Shown: piece after piece, positions 7,801-15,173 of the stretch
Position numbering within the stretch: position 1 is the stretch's first letter
Layout: each line of letters begins with the position of its first letter
Assembly: GCA_035301285.1 (NCBI GenBank)
Contig: DATGUN010000092.1
Location: forward strand, 1-17,025
Source: DATGUN01 sp035301285
Lineage (GTDB): Bacteria; Bacillota; Bacilli; Bacillales; Amphibacillaceae
Direction of reading: 5' to 3'
DNA length: 17,025 nt
Notes under the pieces: model-generated
What the model saw: only the letters and a program-made list of their open reading frames with translations
Database searches by the model: none
Told to the model about the DNA's origin: nothing
Made by a program: the position numbers and the translations under genes

Positions 7801-8160
7801 CTAATTGACTTTGTCCTTAACGATCGTACATAAGTCAACGATGTTAAATGGCTTCCCCAGTACGTCTACTTGTATACCTGTTTTGGAAATCTCGTTCTTG
7901 GCCGCGTCCTCCATTCCTGTCATCACGATGACAGGCGTATCAATCGCTCGTTCCTCCAACCATTGTAAGATATATATCCCGTTATACACCGGCAACCTAT
8001 AATCCAAAACAATCATATCGAAAACATGCCTTTCTATAAGTTCCAATGCTTCTTTCCCTGTTGCTACAGTCTTCACTTGATAACCCTCATTCGTCAACAC
8101 ATCTTCCAGCAATAATCGTATGCCAGCTTGATCATCAACCACTAATATTTCTTTCGCCAT
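7801..8160 (-). CDS. spo0F: Sporulation initiation phosphotransferase Spo0F
   Basis: This 119-residue single receiver domain has no output domain. In the sporulation phosphorelay Spo0F takes phosphate from sensor kinases and passes it to Spo0B, which hands it to Spo0A. The receiver residues are all present: Asp9-Asp10 (VVDDQ), phosphoacceptor Asp53 (IVLDYRLP), Thr81 (VIVMTG) and Lys103 (GKPFN). The start is ATG at 8160; a longer in-frame GTG form would add 14 unrelated residues. It is preceded by GGGGG at a rather long spacing. Identity rests on the receiver-only architecture, the locus between pyrG and tal, and the sigma-H/0A-box promoter. The loop after Asp53 (YRLPVYNG) differs from the MKIPGMDG of B. 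subtilis, as does Ala12 where B. subtilis has Tyr13, so kinase and phosphatase partners may differ. Confidence 0.88.
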   Translation of the reverse strand: MAKEILVVDDQAGIRLLLEDVLTNEGYQVKTVATGKEALELIERHVFDMIVLDYRLPVYNGIYILQWLEERAIDTPVIVMTGMEDAAKNEISKTGIQVDVLGKPFNIVDLCTIVKDKVN

Positions 8161-8211
8161 CTTTACAGAAATCCCCCAATTATGAAACAACTTAAATGTC
8201 ACACTTCCAAT

Positions 8212-8241
8212 ATATTCGACATAAGCTCTTAAAACTCCTTC
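8212..8241 (-). promoter_or_regulatory. Sigma-H-type spo0F promoter overlapping a Spo0A box
   Basis: On the minus strand GAAGGAGTT (plus 8233-8241) and GTCGAATAT (plus 8212-8220) are separated by 12 nt. They fit the B. subtilis sigma-H consensus RNAGGAWWW-N11-12-RNNGAATWW with one deviation. The -10 half overlaps TATGTCGAA (plus 8215-8223), an 8 of 9 match to the 0A box TTTGTCGAA. This arrangement is known for B. subtilis spo0F, and it lies 52 nt upstream of the start codon chosen here. Confidence 0.6.
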
Positions 8242-8348
8242 TTATGTTGCCTGGAAAATGGGTTTAATTTTGTTAAAAATTATATAAAACGCAGTCAGGG
8301 AAAAAATGAAATCTTTCCTTAAAATGATCATTTGTTGCGTGAAATGCC

Positions 8349-8414
8349 AAAAAAGAAACATCGACACAAAGTGCCCTTTTCATTCCTGGAAAAAGACTAT
8401 GCGATGTTTCCTTT
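8349..8414 (-). terminator. Terminator after pyrG, long stem with inner hairpin
   Basis: Minus-strand arms GAAACATCG and CGATGTTTC (plus 8402-8410 and 8355-8363) pair perfectly. Pairing can extend through A/G-T matches, and the distal arm is followed by six T. The 38-nt interior contains its own 7-bp hairpin (CTTTTTC/GAAAAGG). It lies just after the pyrG stop and separates pyrG from the spo0F promoter. Confidence 0.55.
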
Positions 8415-8423
8415 ATATCAAAA

Positions 8424-10052
8424 CTATTTTACCGTTGTCTTCTCACTTACAACTGAATTAAAGTCTACTGATGCCCCGATAAACCCTTTTATAAGTGGTT
8501 GGGCATTGGTCGGACGTGACTTGAATTCAGGATGGAACTGGCATGCCACAAACCAAGGATGGTCTTTCAACTCCAGTATTTCCATCAATTGACCGTCAGG
8601 ACTTTTTCCCGAGAACACCATTCCCGCTTCGGTAAATGCCTTCTCGTAATCCCGATTGAATTCATAATGATGACGATGACGTTCATTGATGTGAACTTCC
8701 CCATGATAAGCGGTATGAGCCAACGTATCTGGTTCTAACTCACACGGATATGAACCAAGCCGAAGCGACTCATCTTTATCCCCATCCGCTTGATTATATA
8801 GTAGATCGATGACAGGACTGGCTGTGTTCGGATTGATCTCAGTCGAATGAGCACCCTCTAACCCTAAAACGTTCCGAGCAAATTCGACAGCCGCTAGATG
8901 CATCCCCAAGCCGATTCCCAAAAACGGCACCTTATTTTCGCGTGCATAACGGATGGCCTCGATCTTTCCATCTATCCCTCGACTGCCAAACCCACTTGGG
9001 ACGACGATTCCATCAACATGCGACAGTTCTTTTTTGATTTTTTCCTCAGTCAATTCTTCTGAGTTGATCCAGTGGACGTTAACATCGGTATCATAAACAA
9101 ATCCAGCATGTTTCAGGGCTTCCACAGCCGATAGGTACGCATCGGGGAGTTCAACGTATTTTCCAACCAGACCGATATTGACTGTCCCTTTTAAATGGCG
9201 TACTTTCTCCACCAATTCATTCCATTCAGTCATCTGGGCCTCTTCCGGTTCGAGTCCGAAGTGATCACAGGCGATCTGATCCAAATGCTGCTCCCTCAAT
9301 GCAATCGGAACTTGATACAATGTATCGGCATCACGCATTTCAATCACGGCATCCTCATTGATATCACAAAATAACGCAATTTTTTCTTTCATCTCTTTGC
9401 TGATCGGTAGCTCTGTCCTCAGTACAATCGCATCTGGCTGGATGCCCAGTGAGCGTAATTCTTTCACACTGTGCTGGGTCGGTTTTGTCTTCATCTCACC
9501 CGCAGCCTTAATATATGGAACAAGCGTACAATGGATATACATCGCCTGGTCTCTGCCGATATCACTTTTGATTTGGCGTATAGCTTCAAGGAACGGCAAC
9601 GATTCGATATCCCCTACCGTACCCCCTATCTCTGTAATGACCACATCCGCTTTTGTCGCTTCACCGGCACGGAAAACCTGTTCTTTGATCTCATTTGTAA
9701 TATGTGGGATGACTTGGACAGTCGCACCGTCATAGTCGCCTTGCCGTTCTTTTTTGATGACACTTGAATATACCTTTCCTGTCGTAATATTGCTGTATTT
9801 ATTCAAATTGATATCGATAAAGCGTTCATAGTGTCCCAAATCGAGGTCTGTCTCAGCCCCGTCCTCTGTCACGAAAACCTCACCATGTTGATAAGGGCTC
9901 ATTGTCCCGGGATCCACATTGATATACGGATCAAACTTCTGCAATGTCACCTTCAACCCACGGTTTTTCAAGAGCCTTCCAAGTGATGCTGCCGTAATTC
10001 CTTTTCCCAATGAAGAAACAACACCACCGGTTACAAAAATATACTTTGTCAC
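8424..10052 (-). CDS. pyrG: CTP synthase with a degenerate glutaminase active site
   Basis: This 542-residue protein aligns over its whole length with PyrG, which makes CTP from UTP, ATP and an amino donor. The synthetase domain (about 1-265) is intact: TKYIFVTGGVVSSLGKG, DPYINVDPGTMSP, ITEIGGTVGDIE. In the C-terminal class I amidotransferase domain the nucleophile is missing: GIGLGMH replaces GICLGMQ, so the Cys381 equivalent is Gly (codon 8912-8910) and the next glutamine-contact Gln is His385. PGGFG is PSGFG (Ser353), and HRHRYE is HRHHYE (His462). The triad His507 and Glu509 remain. This predicts loss of glutamine use but retained ammonia-dependent synthesis. The start is GTG at 10052, with AAGGAGA 8-9 nt upstream; the longer frame is not family-like. 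It is controlled by a leader attenuator and ends in a terminator. Confidence 0.95.
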   Translation of the reverse strand: MTKYIFVTGGVVSSLGKGITAASLGRLLKNRGLKVTLQKFDPYINVDPGTMSPYQHGEVFVTEDGAETDLDLGHYERFIDINLNKYSNITTGKVYSSVIKKERQGDYDGATVQVIPHITNEIKEQVFRAGEATKADVVITEIGGTVGDIESLPFLEAIRQIKSDIGRDQAMYIHCTLVPYIKAAGEMKTKPTQHSVKELRSLGIQPDAIVLRTELPISKEMKEKIALFCDINEDAVIEMRDADTLYQVPIALREQHLDQIACDHFGLEPEEAQMTEWNELVEKVRHLKGTVNIGLVGKYVELPDAYLSAVEALKHAGFVYDTDVNVHWINSEELTEEKIKKELSHVDGIVVPSGFGSRGIDGKIEAIRYARENKVPFLGIGLGMHLAAVEFARNVLGLEGAHSTEINPNTASPVIDLLYNQADGDKDESLRLGSYPCELEPDTLAHTAYHGEVHINERHRHHYEFNRDYEKAFTEAGMVFSGKSPDGQLMEILELKDHPWFVACQFHPEFKSRPTNAQPLIKGFIGASVDFNSVVSEKTTVK

Positions 10053-10132
10053 AATACATCTCTCCTTGTTAGGTGTATCCATTGCCATTTGCTAAGCAAT
10101 CATGCTACACCCGTCATCTTATGCCTATTTAT

Positions 10133-10171
10133 AAACAAAAGCGCTCCCCCGTTCACATCGGGGAAACGCTT
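10133..10171 (-). terminator. pyrG leader attenuator hairpin
   Basis: The minus strand forms a 13-bp stem (arms plus 10159-10171 and 10139-10151, with two G-U pairs) with a 7-nt loop, followed by TTTTGTTT. It begins 25 nt after the predicted GGGC transcription start. The 5' arm contains TTTCCCC, which an extended 5' poly-G tail could pair with, preventing terminator formation. This is the layout of the B. subtilis pyrG attenuator, where low CTP causes reiterative G addition at the 5' end and readthrough. Confidence 0.75.
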
Positions 10172-10194
10172 ATCATTTCGGAATTTATAGTGCC

Positions 10195-10231
10195 CAGTAA
10201 AAATTGTACTCCACCCGTCTTGAAAAATCAA
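10195..10231 (-). promoter_or_regulatory. pyrG promoter with GGGC start
   Basis: The minus strand carries -35 TTGATT (plus 10226-10231), a 17-nt spacer and -10 TACAAT (plus 10203-10208), followed 7 nt later by GGGCAC with the first G at 10195. In B. subtilis a GGGC start is essential for CTP-sensing reiterative transcription at pyrG. The matching start sequence together with the terminator just downstream makes the same control likely here. Confidence 0.7.
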
Positions 10232-10334
10232 GTCAATCTCACATGATTGTTTCATAAAAGAGAGATGGCTGTTGACAGAACACGGACAGAAGAGAAAAAG
10301 ATGTTCATGAAATAATACATTTACCTTATGTTTT

Positions 10335-10871
10335 TCACTTGATCTCTTCTTCTTCTTCTTCGTATTCATCCTCATCTTCTTCATCATCGAAACCTTCATC
10401 GATTTCATCGAGCTCATCGGCAAAGACATCAAACTCTTCCACGTCTTCGTCAACATCGTCCTTGCCATCCAAGCTGGAAAAGTCACCCGTCAATTCTTCT
10501 AGACTGTCAAGATTTTCTTCGGTTTCATCTTCCTCTATCGATTCAGGTTTTTGTTTTTTGGCGGCCTTCTTTTTTGTTTTTTGCTTCGGGGTCGGTTGTG
10601 TTTCCTTGATCACTTCTTTAACCGGATACCACCGTTTAAGCCCCCAATGATTTGAACCTGTATTGACAAATCGTCCGTCAATATTTATGTCTGTGTAGAA
10701 CTGGGCGATATAATCTGTTTTCTGATCATCTGTAAATTCTTTTAATGATGCTATTTCATCGAATAATTCCTTGAATGGAATCGTCTCTTTCTTGTCCGAT
10801 AATACAAGGTTCGAAATCTCAATCATTGACATTTTCTTTATGTCCTCGTGGCTATAGTTTTTCAAGCTCAC
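10335..10871 (-). CDS. rpoE: RNA polymerase delta subunit
   Basis: This 178-residue accessory subunit, found in Firmicutes, increases transcription specificity and RNA polymerase recycling. The N-terminal winged-helix domain (about 1-90) includes IPFKELFDEIASL, IAQFYTDINIDGRFV and NHWGLKRWYPVKE. A Lys-rich linker (KQKTKKKAAKKQK, about 97-109) leads into a disordered acidic tail of mostly Asp and Glu, ending EEEEEEIK as in B. subtilis (173 residues). The start is GTG at 10871 with AAGGGAG about 9 nt upstream. It is preceded by a TATAAT hexamer and the icmF terminator, so it is probably monocistronic. No strong terminator of its own is seen; the pyrG leader hairpin may serve. Confidence 0.96.
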   Translation of the reverse strand: MSLKNYSHEDIKKMSMIEISNLVLSDKKETIPFKELFDEIASLKEFTDDQKTDYIAQFYTDINIDGRFVNTGSNHWGLKRWYPVKEVIKETQPTPKQKTKKKAAKKQKPESIEEDETEENLDSLEELTGDFSSLDGKDDVDEDVEEFDVFADELDEIDEGFDDEEDEDEYEEEEEEIK

Positions 10872-10940
10872 GGCACTGCACTCCCTTTTTACCTTTGATA
10901 AACGGTCTACAATGTGTTCCCCTCATAAACCGTACCCTAC

Positions 10941-10946
10941 ATTATA
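10941..10946 (-). promoter_or_regulatory. Possible -10 element for rpoE
   Basis: A perfect minus-strand TATAAT lies 70 nt upstream of the rpoE GTG in very AT-rich DNA, just after the icmF terminator. No good -35 stands at 16-18 nt spacing, so this is a partial match supported by position. Confidence 0.4.
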
Positions 10947-10975
10947 AACAAATATTATCAAAATATGCTAGGAAA

Positions 10976-11025
10976 ACATACAAAAAAGCTGCAAAAGACC
11001 CATTTGCCCTTTTAACAACTTTTTT
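10976..11025 (-). terminator. Intrinsic terminator after icmF
   Basis: The minus strand forms a long hairpin with a poly-A entry and poly-T exit. Arms at plus 11009-11025 and 10982-10997 pair with two G-U pairs and one bulged T around an 11-nt loop, and run into TTTTTT. It lies about 125 nt after the icmF stop and upstream of rpoE. Its A/T symmetry means it could also act on plus-strand transcripts. Confidence 0.65.
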
Positions 11026-11151
11026 GCATTCATATTAAGTGCGCGTTTTTGGCGATAAATTCGCATTATTGAACGTTTTTGGGCTTGACGGTTCATATAT
11101 CATGCCGACATTGCCGTTAATTTTCATGCTGAGACTGAATCGATCTGGATA

Positions 11152-14100
11152 TTACATGTTTCGGCGATATTGTCCACCGACTTCATATAACGCATTCGTA
11201 ATTTGACCTAAACTTGCCACTTTGACCGTTTCCATCAGTTCCACAAAAATATTCCCACCGGAAGCGGCTGTTTTTTTCAAGCGATCCAGTGCATCTTTCG
11301 TTTGATCGGCATGTTTTTCCTGGAAGGCATGCAGTTCGTTTAACTGATGTTCTTTTTCCTCTTGTGATGCACGTGCCAGTTCCATCGAGTCAATTTCTTC
11401 ATCCGACATTGGATTCGGATTCAAAAAAGTATTGACACCGATGATCGGAAGTTTACCAGAATGTTTCTGCCCTTCATAATAAAGGGATTCCTCCTGGATT
11501 TTACCGCGCTGGTATTGACGTTCCATCGCTCCCAGTACACCACCACGGTCATTCATGTTTTCAAATTCCTGAAGAACCGCTTCCTCGACAAGGTCTGTCA
11601 GTTCCTCAACGATAAACGACCCTTGGATGGCATTTTCCGTCTTCGTCAATCCGAATTCTTTATTGATGATCAGCTGGATGGCCATTGCCCTTCTGACTGA
11701 TTCTTCGGTTGGTGTTGTGATTGCTTCATCATAAGAATTCGTATGCAGCGAATTACAATTATCTTGTATCGCCAGCAATGCTTGTAATGTCGTACGGATA
11801 TCATTAAAGTCAATTTCTTGGGCATGTAAGGACCGTCCGGATGTTTGCACATGGTATTTCAGTTTTTGACTGCGAACGTCTGCCCCGTATTTGTCGCGCA
11901 TTGTCACAGCCCATATCCGCCTTGCTACACGACCAATCACCGTATATTCCGGGTCCAGTCCATTGGAAAAGAAGAATGATAGATTTGGCGCAAATTTATT
12001 GACATCCATTCCACGGCTTAAATAATACTCGACATATGTGAACCCGTTTGCGAGTGTAAAAGCAAGTTGTGTTATCGGATTGGCACCCGCTTCAGCGATA
12101 TGGTAACCAGAAATCGATACCGAATAATAATTCCGGACATTCTTGTCGATGAAATACTGCTGGATATCTCCCATCATCCGGAGTGCAAACTCGGTTGAAA
12201 AGATACATGTATTCTGCCCTTGGTCTTCTTTTAAAATATCCGCCTGGACCGTTCCCCGGACAACATTGAGCGTTTCATTCTTAAGGGATTCATATTCTTC
12301 ATCGGTAGGTGTGCGTCCATTTTCCGCTTCGAATCGATCCACTTGCTGGTCGATCGCTGTATTAAAAAACATGGCCAGAATGATCGGCGCCGGTCCATTG
12401 ATCGTCATGGAAACGGATGTTTTCGGATCAATCAAGTCAAAACCATCATAAAGCTTTTTCATATCTTCCAACGTACAGATATTAACACCGCTTTCGCCCA
12501 CTTTTCCGTAGATATCCGGGCGTTTATCGGGGTCTTCTCCATACAATGTCACCGAATCGAATGCCGTCGACAAACGCTTGGCCTCCGAATCTTCGGACAG
12601 ATAATGAAAACGACGATTCGTCCGTTCAGGTGTCCCTTCCCCCGCAAATTGACGGGTCGGATCTTCCCCTTTTCGCTTAAATGGAAATACACCCGCTGTA
12701 AACGGAAATGATCCGGGAACATTTTCTTTCATCAACCACCTCAGCCGTTCGCCCCAGTCCACAAACTTCGGAAAAGCGACTTTGGGAATCTTCAAGCCAG
12801 AAATCGATTCCGTGACAATATCCATTTCAATATCTTTATTCCGGATTGGAAAAGTCATGGTTTCCTGAGCATATTTTTCTTTTGTGTCATCCCAGCTATC
12901 CAATAATTGTTTCGAATGGGCATCAAGTTCACTCTCATGTGTTTCGATCGCATTCTCAATCGCTCCAGCCGCATTTTCATCATCAACGATATGTTTTGTC
13001 CCGATAAGTTGATAAAGTTTCCGCGCAGTGTCACTCTGTTTTTCCGTCTTCTCGTGATAATTTCGGATATACGTACTGATTTCCCTTAAATAATGGCGGC
13101 GTTCATTGGTGATGATCATGTTTTGTTTCTGTGCGATGGTATGTCTATCAAAGTCAATGTCGATATCCCATCCATAACGCTCATTCATCGTATCGACAAT
13201 GGAAGCAAACAACGCATTTGTACCGGCATCATTGAACTGGCTGGCAATCGTCCCAAAAACAGGATACGCTTCTTTATTGCCGCCAAAGAGCAAGTGACTT
13301 CGCTCATATTGTTTACGCACTTGATTGAGTGCGTCTTCAGACCCTTTTTGTTCAAATTTGTTGATGACAATGAAATCAGCATAATCAATCATGTCGATTT
13401 TCTCGAGTTGCGACGGGGCACCGAATTCAGACGTCATGACATACATGGACAAATCGGTTATGTCGGTTACAGCTGCGTTCCCTTGGCCGATACCACTCGT
13501 TTCAACAATGATGAAATCATATCCTGATGCCTGCACCACTTTGATCACATCATCGATCGATTTTGATAATTCGTCCCGTGAATCTCTAGTAGCGAGCGAG
13601 CGCATAAAGACACGATCTGTGAATATCGCGTTCATGCGGATCCGATCCCCGAGAAATGCCCCACCCGTTTTCCGTTTCGTCGGATCAATCGAGATGATCG
13701 CCACTTTTTTATCTGGAATCTCGTTCATGAAACGGCGAATCAATTCATCGGTAAGTGAACTTTTCCCGGCGCCCCCTGTCCCGGTCATCCCAAGCACGGG
13801 GGTATCCGTATTCCTTTTTTGCAACTCATCAAGCAGTTTCTTTTTCTCATCGTCATCGACTTCATTATTTTCTACATATGTCACCAGACGAGCCATCGCC
13901 TGCCGGTCGCCCTGATACAGTTTCTCCGTATCTTTCTTCAAATCGACGGGCGGCAAAAAGTCCGCGGCTTCCATGATTTTATTGATCATTCCTTGCAAAC
14001 CATACTTCCGGCCATCTTCTGGTGAAAATATCCATGCGACACCATAATCATGCAGTTCCTTGATTTCCCGTGGTAAAATCGTTCCGCCACCACCACCGAA

Positions 14101-14391
14101 TACTTTGATATGATCAGCACCTTGTTCTTTCAAAAGATCCACCATATACTTAAAATATTCCACATGCCCGCCTTGATAAGAGGAAATGGCAATCCCTTGT
14201 GCATCCTCTTGAATCGCAGCATGGACCACTTCTTCAACCGAGCGATTATGCCCCAAATGAATCACTTCCGCACCCGTCGATTGTAAAATGCGGCGCATGA
14301 TATTGATGGATGCATCATGTCCATCAAACAAGCTTGATGCACTGACAAAGCGAATAGCGTGTTTCGGATGATAAACGTCTACTTGTTGCAT
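11152..14391 (-). CDS. icmF: Fused isobutyryl-CoA mutase with G-protein chaperone domain (IcmF)
   Basis: This 1079-residue coenzyme-B12 enzyme interconverts isobutyryl-CoA and n-butyryl-CoA. Domains in order: the B12-binding domain (about 10-145, with DGHD at 23-26 and SSYQGGH at 70-76, then a poly-Gly loop); a MeaI-type GTPase (about 195-410) with P-loop GTGGAGKSS (204-212), IDPTKRKTGGAFLGDR, ETSGIGQG and NKFE in place of the usual NKxD; a linker; and the TIM-barrel mutase domain (about 520-1079). Phe582 (RQFAGEGTPERTN) and Gln726 (GQNTCIF) stand where methylmalonyl-CoA mutase has Tyr and Arg for the carboxylate, supporting isobutyryl-type substrates. The ATG has GGAGG 7 nt upstream. It lies downstream of meaB and tetR in the same direction and is closed by a terminator. 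Confidence 0.95.
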   Translation of the reverse strand: MQQVDVYHPKHAIRFVSASSLFDGHDASINIMRRILQSTGAEVIHLGHNRSVEEVVHAAIQEDAQGIAISSYQGGHVEYFKYMVDLLKEQGADHIKVFGGGGGTILPREIKELHDYGVAWIFSPEDGRKYGLQGMINKIMEAADFLPPVDLKKDTEKLYQGDRQAMARLVTYVENNEVDDDEKKKLLDELQKRNTDTPVLGMTGTGGAGKSSLTDELIRRFMNEIPDKKVAIISIDPTKRKTGGAFLGDRIRMNAIFTDRVFMRSLATRDSRDELSKSIDDVIKVVQASGYDFIIVETSGIGQGNAAVTDITDLSMYVMTSEFGAPSQLEKIDMIDYADFIVINKFEQKGSEDALNQVRKQYERSHLLFGGNKEAYPVFGTIASQFNDAGTNALFASIVDTMNERYGWDIDIDFDRHTIAQKQNMIITNERRHYLREISTYIRNYHEKTEKQSDTARKLYQLIGTKHIVDDENAAGAIENAIETHESELDAHSKQLLDSWDDTKEKYAQETMTFPIRNKDIEMDIVTESISGLKIPKVAFPKFVDWGERLRWLMKENVPGSFPFTAGVFPFKRKGEDPTRQFAGEGTPERTNRRFHYLSEDSEAKRLSTAFDSVTLYGEDPDKRPDIYGKVGESGVNICTLEDMKKLYDGFDLIDPKTSVSMTINGPAPIILAMFFNTAIDQQVDRFEAENGRTPTDEEYESLKNETLNVVRGTVQADILKEDQGQNTCIFSTEFALRMMGDIQQYFIDKNVRNYYSVSISGYHIAEAGANPITQLAFTLANGFTYVEYYLSRGMDVNKFAPNLSFFFSNGLDPEYTVIGRVARRIWAVTMRDKYGADVRSQKLKYHVQTSGRSLHAQEIDFNDIRTTLQALLAIQDNCNSLHTNSYDEAITTPTEESVRRAMAIQLIINKEFGLTKTENAIQGSFIVEELTDLVEEAVLQEFENMNDRGGVLGAMERQYQRGKIQEESLYYEGQKHSGKLPIIGVNTFLNPNPMSDEEIDSMELARASQEEKEHQLNELHAFQEKHADQTKDALDRLKKTAASGGNIFVELMETVKVASLGQITNALYEVGGQYRRNM

Positions 14392-14435
14392 GTTTATACC
14401 TCCATTTTAAATTCTTTAATCGCTGTTAGGCGTTT

Positions 14436-14449
14436 TTAAAGCGTTATCA
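14436..14449. promoter_or_regulatory. cre-like site upstream of icmF
   Basis: TGATAACGCTTTAA on the minus strand matches TGWNANCGNTNWCA at all but one fixed position. It lies about 45 bp upstream of the icmF start in the gap after tetR. CcpA control of fatty acyl-CoA and propionyl-type catabolism genes is known in B. subtilis (mmg operon), which makes this plausible but unproven. Confidence 0.3.
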
Positions 14450-14470
14450 TTCAAATGTCCTTTTCATGAC

Positions 14471-14505
14471 CGGTTATGTCGTTTAAGTCCTTATTGACTT
14501 AACCG
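14471..14505. promoter_or_regulatory. Nested inverted repeats between tetR and icmF, possible operator
   Basis: TTAAGTC-N6-GACTTAA (14483-14502) is a perfect palindrome. A wider pair, CGGTTATGTC (14471-14480) and GACTTAACCG (14496-14505), is inverted with 9 of 10 matches and shares the right arm. Three related half-sites in 35 bp next to a TetR-family gene suggest an operator for that regulator controlling icmF. A weak terminator is the alternative, but no T-run follows on either strand. Confidence 0.4.
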
Positions 14506-14543
14506 CAGACGGCCACCTTTTTAGTTCTTCGGAATCGACACGA

Positions 14544-15173
14544 TCAGGATGTAGATGTCTGTTGTTCTTTCACGGCTTGTGTCAGAAACTTGATCTGTCG
14601 TTCACTGTATTCTTTCAAGGTGAATTCCTTTTGCAGCATCCAGCGTCTAAACCCCCACATTTGCCCTTGGACAAAAATGTTATTCGCCAAAAGCATTGCA
14701 TCTTTATCCATTATTTTATAGGGCAGACAAGTGACGATGACCTGTTTCAAAAGTTCCACCATGTCACGCTCTTTTTCCAGCACATATTCTTTTGTATCAT
14801 TTTTGAGAGACTTTACTTCCTGATACATGACAACCACTTCATCTTGCATTTCATCCATCAATTGAAAATAGGATTCCATCACTGTTCCCAAACTTTCCAA
14901 TGATGCACATTCCAGATCAATGACTTTTTCCAGTCGTGAGCGAACTTGTTCATAAATGGCATCACAGACAAGGAACAACACATCTTCCTTCGTCCGGATG
15001 TATTCGTACAGGGTACCGATGCTGAAACCGGATTCTTTGGCGATCTCGCGTGTTGTCGTTTTATGGAAGCCTTTTTGCTTAAAAAGTTGGATGGCCCCTT
15101 TAATCATTTGATTCCGTCTTTTTTCAATCAATGCTTTATCTTTTACATTTGTGACAACTTGGTTTTCATTCAT
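14544..15173 (-). CDS. TetR/AcrR-family transcriptional regulator
   Basis: This 209-residue protein has a typical N-terminal helix-turn-helix (about 20-65, with GAIQLFKQKGFHKTTTREIA then SGFSIGTLYEYIRTKEDVL) and a helical ligand-binding and dimerisation domain. The start is taken as ATG at 15173, which overlaps the meaB stop as ATGA, with AGGAAGGGG about 10 nt upstream; a longer in-frame form would overlap meaB by 43 nt without need. The tight coupling to meaB and the position before icmF suggest that it regulates this acyl-CoA mutase unit, with an acyl-CoA as possible ligand in the manner of FadR/YsiA-type TetR proteins. The target and ligand are inference. Inverted repeats at 14471-14505 are candidate operators. 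Confidence 0.9.
   Translation of the reverse strand: MNENQVVTNVKDKALIEKRRNQMIKGAIQLFKQKGFHKTTTREIAKESGFSIGTLYEYIRTKEDVLFLVCDAIYEQVRSRLEKVIDLECASLESLGTVMESYFQLMDEMQDEVVVMYQEVKSLKNDTKEYVLEKERDMVELLKQVIVTCLPYKIMDKDAMLLANNIFVQGQMWGFRRWMLQKEFTLKEYSERQIKFLTQAVKEQQTSTS

Noticed and set aside
8360..8368. Second 0A-box-like sequence (TGTGTCGAT) upstream of spo0F
   Set aside because: It has only 7 of 9 matches and overlaps the pyrG terminator arm, about 200 bp from the spo0F start.
10339..10650. Ser-rich plus frame opposite rpoE
   Set aside because: It is a shadow of the acidic Asp/Glu codons of the delta subunit tail; the minus frame has clear RpoE homology.
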